Part shown: positions 1-7,188 of the stretch, in pieces
How positions within the stretch are numbered: the stretch's first letter is position 1
How the letters are laid out: each line of letters opens with the position of its first letter
From: Trichomonas tenax
Taxonomy: Eukaryota; Parabasalia; Trichomonadida; Trichomonadidae
Assembly: GCA_023091735.1 (NCBI GenBank)
Contig: JALKBU010001078.1
Span: forward strand, 1-17,150
Reading direction: 5' to 3'
DNA: 17,150 nucleotides
Notes under the pieces: generated by a model
Database searches by the model: none
What the model was told of the DNA's origin: nothing
What the model saw: only the letters and a program-made list of their open reading frames with translations
Program-made: the position numbers and the translations under genes

Positions 1-2
1 AT

Positions 3-1472
3 GATGTTTTTAGTAGCTTATCAACATGGATTCAGAGAATTGATGATTTCACACATAATATGACTGGAATCGTTAACGGTTTAGAAGATAGTATAGGTGT
101 TACCAATAATGCACTGAATCAATTCACAACTTTCGTAAATGAAACTAACAGAGCAACACAGAACGCAATATCAAGTGTTGAATCATTAACTGGTCAGGTA
201 ATGGACAGTCATTTAAGTCTATTTCAACGAGTTCAATGGTTTTTACAGAATTTATCACATGTTGGGGCTAATGTCGTACCTCGTAGTGTAAGATTAAGAG
301 CCGTTGATGAATACGAAAAACCTGAAGAAATACATGAACTCACAATTGCTGAAAAATTTAATAAATTATATCCTCGTTACGGTATGTTACTGAATTATAT
401 AAATCAAGTCATAAAAGTTAATAATATAACATTTGAAGGTACAGAAAGAAATAATGATTTAACTATTACATTCACAGTTGCTGAGTTGTTGCGTCAGATA
501 TGTTTAATCAACGATAATCTCACATCTTTCACAAAATACCCCGATGATCACGACACTGAATTTTTAGAAGAAACACAAGAACAAACAAATATAAAAGTGG
601 GTAAAATATATACTCAGGAAATAGATATTAATGATAAAGATTTAATGACAGAATTAAATAATAAGGCAAATGTCAACCATGAACATCAAAACATCGAACG
701 CTTAACGGTTCATGAAATTAAGGGATTTATGAAAGAAGGAAGAGAAGGTAAAATAATTAAAAATGAAGATGGAACTGAAACTATTATACCACCAGAATCT
801 CCTACATATGTTATTCCTGAATTCACGGATGGATTACAGACAAATGGTATAATAATTAAAAACAATAATGAGATAATTGATGTTCAACAGTCATTAAACA
901 ATAAAGCGGATAAAGTCATAACTGATACCTTAACTTCAAATTTAGCGAATGTCATGAATGCACTGAATGATAAAGCCGACAAGGAACAATTAGATTATAA
1001 CACTCATGAATTGTCAATGAGAATTGAACAAGGAATCGTTGACGTTAAGAATAAATTAAATGATAAAGCATCGACGTTAGATTTGACAGAAGCATTAAAT
1101 AAAATTGAAACAAAGGCAGATAAAACAGAAATTCAAAAAGTTAAAAATGATGTGCAAACAATTAATAACACATTACAAACTAAAGCTGACAAAACAGAAA
1201 TTCAAAAAGTTAATGATGATTTGACTTATAACACTCCTGAATTATCATCAAGAATTGAACAAGGAATCATTAACGTTAAGAATAAATTAAATGATAAAGC
1301 AGCTAAAGAACATACACACGAAATAACAAATATTAATGGGTTAAACGAAAAATTAAATGAAATAGACACAGTAATAAACGCAAATGAAATTAAAGTTGAT
1401 GATGTAATAATTAAGCAGGTATTAGGAACAGATGCGCCTTCAACTAATCCTGAAACTAGTGTTTGGAATTAA
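3..1472 (+). CDS. Phage-tail-fibre-like protein, 5' partial
   Basis: The frame is open to the left edge; the first internal ATG is at 60, but codons from 3 onward read through without a stop, so the true start lies outside the window. The visible 489 residues are polar, rich in Asn, Lys, Asp and Thr, and have no membrane segment. The second half carries repeats of the form LNxKADKxxI (about 649-670, 892-915, 964-990, 1107-1130, 1176-1200, 1290-1310). It also has His motifs, NHEH near 679 and HTHEITNINGL near 1315, typical of trimeric phage tail-fibre shafts and their attachment segments. The role would be a fibre or spike for host attachment on a virus-like particle; this is inferred from repeat style, not from a recognised domain. 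A collar-like module follows 24 nt downstream in the same frame. In a eukaryotic genome the likely sources are a Maverick/Polinton-type element or transferred phage-like DNA. Confidence 0.6.
   Translation, partial: DVFSSLSTWIQRIDDFTHNMTGIVNGLEDSIGVTNNALNQFTTFVNETNRATQNAISSVESLTGQVMDSHLSLFQRVQWFLQNLSHVGANVVPRSVRLRAVDEYEKPEEIHELTIAEKFNKLYPRYGMLLNYINQVIKVNNITFEGTERNNDLTITFTVAELLRQICLINDNLTSFTKYPDDHDTEFLEETQEQTNIKVGKIYTQEIDINDKDLMTELNNKANVNHEHQNIERLTVHEIKGFMKEGREGKIIKNEDGTETIIPPESPTYVIPEFTDGLQTNGIIIKNNNEIIDVQQSLNNKADKVITDTLTSNLANVMNALNDKADKEQLDYNTHELSMRIEQGIVDVKNKLNDKASTLDLTEALNKIETKADKTEIQKVKNDVQTINNTLQTKADKTEIQKVNDDLTYNTPELSSRIEQGIINVKNKLNDKAAKEHTHEITNINGLNEKLNEIDTVINANEIKVDDVIIKQVLGTDAPSTNPETSVWN
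995..1301 (+). repeat. Internal duplication in the fibre gene
   Basis: A segment of about 76 bp at 995-1070 recurs at 1226-1301 with few differences, 231 nt (77 codons) apart and in frame; both copies encode RIEQGI followed by VKNKLNDKA. Nested between them, the stretch encoding KADKTEIQKV occurs at 1116-1145 and again at 1185-1214, 69 nt (23 codons) apart. The near-identity at DNA level suggests recent expansion of the fibre shaft by duplication. Confidence 0.75.
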
Positions 1473-1496
1473 TTAAAAACATTCAATAGGGAAATA

Positions 1497-1984
1497 ATGA
1501 ATTTAAAGAAGGATGTATTAAATTCTAAATATGATTTATTAATGACAATTTATCCTGTTGGTTCAATTTACACATCAATGATTAACATAAATCCTGCTCA
1601 AATATTTGGTTTTGGTGAATGGGAGCCAATAGTCGATCGTTTCTTATATTGCGCTAATTCATCAAGAGAAACAGGAGGAAGTAAAAAATTACAGTAAATA
1701 ACTTACCTTCACACAATCACTACTTTTCGGGTACAACATCAATGGCAGGAGCTCATACTCATTTAATCAGTAATAGAGGTTATTACGGATGTGGTAACGG
1801 AGGAAAAGAAACAATTTCACGTTATGATATTTCATCAGATACCAGAGAATACAACACGGGTTTAATCATTGATCATGCAGGAAGTCACATTCATTCAGTT
1901 TACGGAAACACTGCCGACACTGGTTCAGGTACTGATTACATGCCTCCGTTCATGACCGTCTACGCGTGGTATAGGGTTTATTAA
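1497..1984 (+). pseudogene. Tail-collar / gp10 C-terminal-like module, frameshifted
   Basis: Two pieces form one recognisable module. The first (1497-1697) contains YPVGSIYTS, then FGFGEWEPI and DRFLY, the hallmark start of the phage baseplate gp10 / tail-fibre C-terminal domain. The second is open from 1685, with its first ATG at 1742, and runs to 1984. It carries the His-rich loops (HNHY, AGAHTH, GSHIHS) and the terminal MPPFMTVYAWYR, equivalent to the MPPYxxVYxWKR ending of such proteins. The pieces are offset by one base at the A6 run 1683-1688; one extra A would join them. In phages this domain forms the receptor-facing tip or collar of tail fibres. The lesion could be decay, a sequencing error in the homopolymer, or transcript slippage. 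The reading frame before the lesion is the same as that of the upstream fibre gene, separated from it by a TAA and 24 nt. Confidence 0.7.
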
Positions 1985-2253
1985 AACTGAATAAATTTTC
2001 TCTCATAACCACTAAAATTATTTTTCAAATTTCTTACTTCATAAATCCTTGCCCTTTAGGGCGTGGGCGAAGCCCTTCGCTTTCTTTTCTTAGTTAGTTA
2101 GTTAGTCATAAATTATTTTTTCAAAAACTGAAAAAATTTTCTCTCATAACTACTAAAATTATTTTTCAAAATTTCCTTACCCTCATTTCTTTTCGCTTTC
2201 TTTCATTAGTTAGTTTGTCAAAAATTATTTTTCAAAAACTGAATAAATTTTAT
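1983..2253. repeat. Imperfect tandem repeats, about 110-140 bp units
   Basis: Unit A (1983-2122) and unit B (2123-2233) both begin AAAACTGAAxAAATTTTCTC, continue through CTAAAATTATTTTTCAAA, and end TTCGCTTTCTTT, TTAGTTAG, then AAATTATTTTTTC. A third, truncated unit begins at 2234 and diverges after about 20 bp. Unit A carries about 30 bp with two small GC-rich hairpins (2051-2080) that unit B lacks. Unit A also holds four TTAG copies (2090-2105). The repeats begin right at the stop codon of the tail-collar module. Confidence 0.8.
2051..2080. repeat. Two adjacent GC-rich hairpins
   Basis: GCCCTTTAGGGC (2051-2062) folds with a five-pair stem. It is followed by GGGC-GAA-GCCC (2065-2075), flanked by GCG (2061-2063) and CGC (2078-2080), which extend the stem past small bulges. 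The core GCGAAGC (2067-2073) is the sequence known from biophysical work as an exceptionally stable DNA mini-hairpin. The two hairpins share bases, so only one may form at a time. In a coding-strand transcript they could also act as RNA stems. Confidence 0.75.
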
Positions 2254-2273
2254 ATAGTCAGGAGTTTTAAAAT

Positions 2274-2291
2274 AAAATTAACGTTAATTTT
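2274..2291. repeat. Perfect 18-bp palindrome
   Basis: AAAATTAACGTTAATTTT is exactly its own reverse complement, centred between 2282 and 2283. It sits between the tandem repeats and the large hairpin. It could be a dimeric-protein binding site or a cruciform; nothing else in the sequence settles which. A short stem, TAGTTT-GTA-AAACTA, follows at 2330-2344. Confidence 0.8.
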
Positions 2292-2369
2292 GTAAGCAAT
2301 TCAAAAATTTATTTTCTATATGGGGGACCTAGTTTGTAAAACTAACTCTGTCGGTAAATATAATATAAA

Positions 2370-2418
2370 AAGATGTTCGCAGTAGACGCGGCGAAGCCGC
2401 GTCTACTGCGAACATCTT
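2370..2418. repeat. 23-bp perfect inverted repeat with GAA loop
   Basis: Arms 2370-2392 and 2396-2418 are perfectly complementary and separated only by GAA. The arms are GC-rich at the tip (GACGCGGC) in an otherwise AT-rich spacer, and the apex GCGAAGC (2391-2397) is the same stable mini-hairpin core as at 2067-2073. Such a foldback could be a terminator or attenuator, a transposon-end remnant, a foldback MITE, or a recombination scar. It lies between the tail-fibre module and the decayed surface-protein gene. Confidence 0.85.
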
Positions 2419-3627
2419 ATTACTAACTTTTCCTACTCTCAAAATAATCGACAATGGATATTTCAATGATTTGGTAATTTGGAAGTTTAGCGTCATTGGT
2501 GATATTCAAGGCAACAGAATTAATTTACAGCAAACATCATTCTTTGGTAATATAATATCAGAACAATTAATTAACTCTATCGAAGATGTTTGAATCCAGA
2601 ATTATAACAACATCAAAAGCATTATTCAAAATTTTTATTTAAAGTACAACAGTTAATTTCAATAGAACACACTTTCTGACAAAATACATATACCTGCAAT
2701 TCAATCCTGAGTCATCCTTTCGATTTTACGGAAGTTTGGTTGTATTTGTTATAGATAACACCAAAATTTAGAATTTAGAATTCTGTGGAATTTTAAGATT
2801 GGAATCAAAGAAGGATTAACGAATTGAAAGTTGCACGACAAGGAGTTGTTGTACTATCGCCAAATATGAGTGTAGGAGTAATGATTAATAATGGGCAAGT
2901 CGGAATAATAGAAAACAATTTTTACAATAATTCAAAAATATATTTAGGATCATGTGGATCAATAACCTCAATGAAAACAAAATCCGATAAGATTAATATT
3001 CTGTCATTGGGCGGAAGATCTATATATAACAGTTCCAAGTTCTCTATAAATCCAAGGCATCTTATTATCGGCTCGAGCTCGAATTTGTTCATGTCAATTA
3101 TTGTGGCAGAATCAGTTACAATTAATTATACTTGTTTGAGTTATATAGAAGCATTAGAAAACATAAAAAGTTTATACATCTTATATTCAGTTTCCAATGT
3201 AGGATATTTGTATGCTAACAGAATCACAGCACAAAAGGAAACAGGTAAATATGGTGGAATTAAAATAATATTTAATAATCAAGATAAGAGGAAAGATCAA
3301 TCATTCTTTGGACTCGATGATTTTGCTGTTGACATTATCTGTGCAAATGAATTTGAGATCGACAAATCTAAAATAGATTTACTGTTCAAAAGTCTTAATT
3401 GGGAGTTTAATCAAGAAACAAGAATCTTTGATATGACAATTCGCGAATATTCAAATAGAACTTGCATTTCATTGATACAAAAACAACAGACAAATAATCC
3501 GAAGAAAAGCAGTAATCAAATTATAATCATTCGTTGTGTATTGTCTGCTATTATAATAATAACTGCGGGAATTGTCATTATATATATCATAAGGCGTCAC
3601 AAAAAGAAAAAAAACTTAGTTTTATGA
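2402..3627 (+). pseudogene. Decayed single-pass surface protein gene
   Basis: Three successive frames carry protein-like sequence. Positions 2402-2593 read IIDNGYFNDLVIWKF then TSFFGNII. Positions 2643-2771 read RFYGSLVVFVIDNTKI. Positions 2797-3627 are one open frame of 276 codons. The last frame has no ATG until 2866. It shows alternating hydrophobic and polar strands with Asn, Ser and Gly turns, suggestive of a beta-helix ectodomain. It ends in a strong transmembrane segment (about 3515-3592, very rich in Ile) and a short basic cytoplasmic tail (RRHKKKK). This is the architecture of many trichomonad surface proteins, but I cannot name the family. With the N-terminus, and so any signal peptide, broken, a functional product is unlikely. 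It converges on the coiled-coil gene, leaving about 74 bp between the 3' ends. Confidence 0.55.
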
Positions 3628-3701
3628 CCGATTCATTAACTATATTGTCAAAATGCGTTTCTTTTTGTTCTTTTACATAAATATAGTTTAAAAACATAAC
3701 A

Positions 3702-6700
3702 TTAAATAAATGGAATTAAAGGTTGAGCTGATTGCTTCATTTTCTTCAATTTTGGGCGCTTTCTTTCTGGTTCTATTTCACCATTTTCAAGATTTCTTGG
3801 TCTCTGGTATGTTGGAGCCAAAGTAATGCATCCCGACATCTTCTGGATCTTGTGCAAGGCAACAGCAAGGATAACCAGCGGTCTAATTGATTGCAAACCT
3901 CTATTGATTGCTCTTGAGATCAACAAAGTTCTATCGAATTTGATGAGCGATTGTTTCTCCAATCTCAGCAAATCAATCTTGTTAAATATCGATCTATGTG
4001 AAACTGACGCAAGAAGGGCTTCTTCGAGATTCAATCTGATTTCATTGCTTCCTATCTGATACTTGGCATTATCATTGATTATTCCATAAACTCTTCTGGC
4101 CCAGTTTTCCCATTGCTTTAGAGTGACTAATTGCTTTTGAGCACATGACAAATCTTTTCTTATTGTCTCTATTTCGATCTGCGCTTCTCTCATTATCTTT
4201 TCATCTGAAACTAGATTGTTTCTGTTCTGATTGTCTGTTTGTATAATCTTGTTTATTGTTTCGATGATGTCCGCAGATTCATCGATACCGAGTGTTTGTC
4301 TGATATTTGATATTTGCGTTAAAGCTTCAGAAGCAGACAATTGAGATGCCTTAAGTTTGTTTACGAGCTCTGTTGTGTATTGAGCTGCTTCTGTTAAATT
4401 ATTTGGAGTGTATATCCCAATAATTAATGCTGAAAGCATCTTAAAGACTCTGTCATTTTCGTTTGAGAGATTTGCGATTTTCTCGGAAAGACTTTGGTAA
4501 TCAATCAATGTCTGCGGAGTTGACTTGATCTGAATCTTCTGCTCTGCTGCTCTAACTTTCATTTCTAATGTCTTGTTGTCAACTGATAACTTGGATATTG
4601 ATGCTTTCTGCTGTTGAAGTTGTGATAATAATTGAGAGTTTTGTGATTGAAGAGCTTCAGCTTCATGAATTGAATTTTCGAGTTCTTTCTGAAGCCTTTC
4701 TGTAGAATCCGCATATTTCGATGTTAAATTAACAATCTCTTGTTTCAGATTGATAATATCATTTTGGAGTTCTTTGTTCTCGTTTTGTAAGTTTTCTATT
4801 GTCTTTCTGATCGATCTTCTTTGTTTCTTTATTGTGAGAACTATTTCTTCATTTTCTTCGATTGTCTTTGTCAATGAACTGCAAACATCTTCTGATTTCT
4901 TAAGTCTTTCCTGACATTCTGCAAGTTCTGTGTCTTTTTTGTTTATTTGCTCATTCGCAGTCTTCTCTTTTTCAGCAATTTCGTTCTTCATCTCTTCGAC
5001 TTTCTTCAGCGATTCATCCAAAAGTTTCTGAATGCCTTCTTTATCTTTTGTCGCTTGTTCTAATTGATTGCTGAGCTCTGTTACTTGTTCTTGAAGCCTT
5101 GAAATCTCAACTTGGGCCTGATATTGTGTTTGAGATTGCTTTGATGAAGATTTGGTTATTGAAGTGGATTTGTTTGTAGAAGAAGATCTCCTTGAAGACG
5201 ATGAAACTGAATCTGAAGGATAATATCTCTGTGAAGGAGATGAAGATGATGATTCAAAATTATTATATTTTTGTTGACATTCTATTATCTCCTGTTGAGC
5301 AGCTGCAACAAATTGCCTGAGTAATGAATATGTAGGTGTTTCTTCGGCATCTTCTACGTCAATATATTTCATAATGAACTTTCGCATCATTTTATCTCTC
5401 TTCTGCATTAATGCCAAAGCTTGTTCAAGTTGTGTGTTATTGCTTTGCTGCTGAAGAGATTCGATTTCGCGCTTTCTTTGTGCGGCAATGACTGAAATCT
5501 CTCTTGCGTAATTCTTTAGGAGATCATTCATGTAAATTTGGGCACAAAGAAGATCGAAAATATGTCTGATGTCGATATCCGATGGATTGTTAATTTTCTC
5601 CAAAACATTCTGCATCAATTCTTGCATTGCTGTTGGGTGTAGAAGGTTGAAGATATTCGTTGCATTAATAGAGTTTGGTAACTGAACTGTTTCGTTAAAT
5701 TTCTGCTCTGTTATATCGCCAAGTGTGTTCTCTATGAATGCACCTAAAGTTGCGCATTTTCTTATCAATTCGACTTTGTTGCAATCACTCAAATAAAGAG
5801 AAGTACCTGATTTTTCTTTATAAAAGACTGCTGCTTGGAGATCGTTGGAGTGCGAAAGGTTCTGAAGGAATCTCAGCTGTTCTTCAAACAAAGCAAGAAC
5901 TTCCATGCATTTGTTGTGTAAGAATAATTTCTCGTTGTTTAATTTTGAAATCTTTGATTCGTTTTGATTGCTGTTCTCGATTTGCTGCTGATATTGATTG
6001 ATAATCTTCTTGATGAGAAGCATCACTCGTTCATTTGGCTTCAGTTCAGAGTTGTCTCTAATCGTTTGATATTCATTTTGATTATTTAATTTCAAGTCTG
6101 TCACCAATCTAAATGCTGTTGATAAAATCGAATAAATATCATCGCATTTGTTGATGTCATTGGCTTTACTTGTTTTTGAGACTTCGATGTTCTTTATTAT
6201 TGTCTTTAGTTGTGGTGCCTTCGCGAGCAATTCTAGTTTTTGTATCATTTCAGATTGCTTGTGAAGAATTTCGATTAATTTCGTTCTTTGCTGACTTATT
6301 GATTGAATTATGTTCGATTGATCTTCAATTAGAGCCTCTTGGGAAAGTATTGCATCGTGAATTGACTTGTTTTCTGACTCCAAAGATTGAATTTTCTCTG
6401 ATAATGTGTTATTTGCATTAGAAAGAACATTATTCGAATGCTGTATGTTAGCAATTTGGCTCTTAAGCTCTGATAGTTCGATTTTAAGTCCAGAATCAAC
6501 TTTTGGAGCAGTTTCTTGAGGAAAAACGTTAGGTTGAGATTTTGAAAGATTTTTCCTTTCTTTCTGTAGTATCAGATCGAATGTTTGGAGAACATCCTTC
6601 AATGAGTAAGCATCAACGTTATATTTTGAATTAAATGCGCATAAAAACGATGTTATTTCATCTGGAGTGTCATAATTATAAGATATTGGTGACGTACATG

Positions 6701-6869
6701 AAGAATCTGAGAAATTTAAGTTTTTAGATTGCATTTGTGCAGAAGAAAAAAGATTTGATTTCGGAGTTTCGTTATTACTTGAGAAATTCTCTGATACACA
6801 TGAAGAAGGTGTCAAAGGAGATGAAATGGAATCATTGAATGTCGACACGTCGTTGAAACTTGAAGACAT
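3702..6869 (-). CDS. Large coiled-coil protein, 1055 aa
   Basis: The start is the ATG at 6869-6867 (MSSSFNDV); the frame opens 14 codons earlier but with no other ATG. Residues 1-70 are Ser/Asn-rich and probably disordered. A short helical region (about 70-110) precedes a first coiled coil (about 125-215). A mixed helical region extends to about 535, followed by a Ser-rich hinge (about 538-580). A long Gln/Glu/Lys coiled coil runs from about 587 to 790. A C-terminal helical region ends in a hydrophobic helix (IRPLVILAVALHKI) and a basic tail with KRPKLKKMK, a possible nuclear localisation signal. No catalytic motif is visible. Proteins like this are common in trichomonads, often labelled viral A-type inclusion-like because of the coiled coil only. 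A structural, cytoskeletal or nuclear scaffold role is inference. It is divergent to the PPAT gene across about 150 bp. Confidence 0.85.
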   Translation of the reverse strand: MSSSFNDVSTFNDSISSPLTPSSCVSENFSSNNETPKSNLFSSAQMQSKNLNFSDSSCTSPISYNYDTPDEITSFLCAFNSKYNVDAYSLKDVLQTFDLILQKERKNLSKSQPNVFPQETAPKVDSGLKIELSELKSQIANIQHSNNVLSNANNTLSEKIQSLESENKSIHDAILSQEALIEDQSNIIQSISQQRTKLIEILHKQSEMIQKLELLAKAPQLKTIIKNIEVSKTSKANDINKCDDIYSILSTAFRLVTDLKLNNQNEYQTIRDNSELKPNERVMLLIKKIINQYQQQIENSNQNESKISKLNNEKLFLHNKCMEVLALFEEQLRFLQNLSHSNDLQAAVFYKEKSGTSLYLSDCNKVELIRKCATLGAFIENTLGDITEQKFNETVQLPNSINATNIFNLLHPTAMQELMQNVLEKINNPSDIDIRHIFDLLCAQIYMNDLLKNYAREISVIAAQRKREIESLQQQSNNTQLEQALALMQKRDKMMRKFIMKYIDVEDAEETPTYSLLRQFVAAAQQEIIECQQKYNNFESSSSSPSQRYYPSDSVSSSSRRSSSTNKSTSITKSSSKQSQTQYQAQVEISRLQEQVTELSNQLEQATKDKEGIQKLLDESLKKVEEMKNEIAEKEKTANEQINKKDTELAECQERLKKSEDVCSSLTKTIEENEEIVLTIKKQRRSIRKTIENLQNENKELQNDIINLKQEIVNLTSKYADSTERLQKELENSIHEAEALQSQNSQLLSQLQQQKASISKLSVDNKTLEMKVRAAEQKIQIKSTPQTLIDYQSLSEKIANLSNENDRVFKMLSALIIGIYTPNNLTEAAQYTTELVNKLKASQLSASEALTQISNIRQTLGIDESADIIETINKIIQTDNQNRNNLVSDEKIMREAQIEIETIRKDLSCAQKQLVTLKQWENWARRVYGIINDNAKYQIGSNEIRLNLEEALLASVSHRSIFNKIDLLRLEKQSLIKFDRTLLISRAINRGLQSIRPLVILAVALHKIQKMSGCITLAPTYQRPRNLENGEIEPERKRPKLKKMKQSAQPLIPFI

Positions 6870-6916
6870 TCTCGATTTTCTTCTTTTTATAAAATTTCTA
6901 AACGTGCACAAAAATT

Positions 6917-6925
6917 ATATGACAT
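6917..6925 (-). promoter_or_regulatory. Candidate initiator for the coiled-coil gene
   Basis: On the minus strand TCATATAAT matches the trichomonad initiator pattern TCA+1-pyrimidine-A/T, with the putative +1 A at 6920, giving a leader of about 50 nt. That is longer than most T. vaginalis leaders, and short TCA motifs arise by chance, so support is weak. Confidence 0.25.
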
Positions 6926-7017
6926 TTGACAATTTACAATGACAAAATTTCCAAAAAAAAATCGTTTCTTTTCGAAATCACAGCGAAATAGGCATAATAA
7001 AAATTAAATTGACATAA

Positions 7018-7188
7018 AAAATATTTTTCATTCCAATTGTTGATACAAAAGTAAAGATTCCGGTCAAAGACATATCAGAATTCATCACCAAGCAAACTGG
7101 ACCTTCAGACATAACAATAACATTCGAAGATCCTTACCACAAACTTGTTATATCAACAATTGCCAAAATATATGAAATTGCTTTACAG
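7018..7188 (+). other. ATG-less N-terminal extension of the PPAT frame
   Basis: Starting just after the TAA at 7015-7017, 57 sense codons run without interruption into the PPAT ATG. They read as ordinary protein: IPIVDTKVKIPVKDISEF, then TGPSDITITFEDPYHKLVI. Yeast Cab4-like proteins have an N-terminal region before the catalytic fold, so this is probably real coding sequence. No ATG, no GTATGT-like 5' splice site and no ACTAACACACAG-like 3' splice site is visible. Non-AUG initiation, a lost start codon, or an assembly error remain possible. Confidence 0.5.
7028..7034 (+). promoter_or_regulatory. Candidate initiator at the PPAT frame
   Basis: TCATTCC fits the trichomonad initiator TCA+1-pyrimidine-A/T, with +1 at A7030, at the very beginning of the ATG-less extension. 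If used, the message would start inside the open frame with an ATT codon, which makes the missing start codon more puzzling. A short motif with weak support. Confidence 0.25.

Noticed and set aside
1682..1691. Programmed -1 ribosomal frameshift in the collar module
   Set aside because: The site T-AAA-AAA-TTA does not give two-codon re-pairing in the -1 frame and no convincing downstream stem was seen; a base loss or read error is simpler.
1983..2253. CRISPR-like array
   Set aside because: The repeated units are long, imperfect and contiguous, without regular unique spacers; the context is eukaryotic.
6868..6911. TTG start at 6911 for the coiled-coil gene, and likewise TTG at 2824 and 9176 and GTG at 16822
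   Set aside because: These are not expected start codons in a eukaryotic nuclear gene; ATG codons at 6869, 2866 and 9182 are preferred, and the 16822 frame is a pseudogene.
6930..7080. Spliced 5' exon for the PPAT gene
   Set aside because: No GTATGT-like donor or ACTAACACACAG-like acceptor of the known trichomonad type is present in the expected interval.
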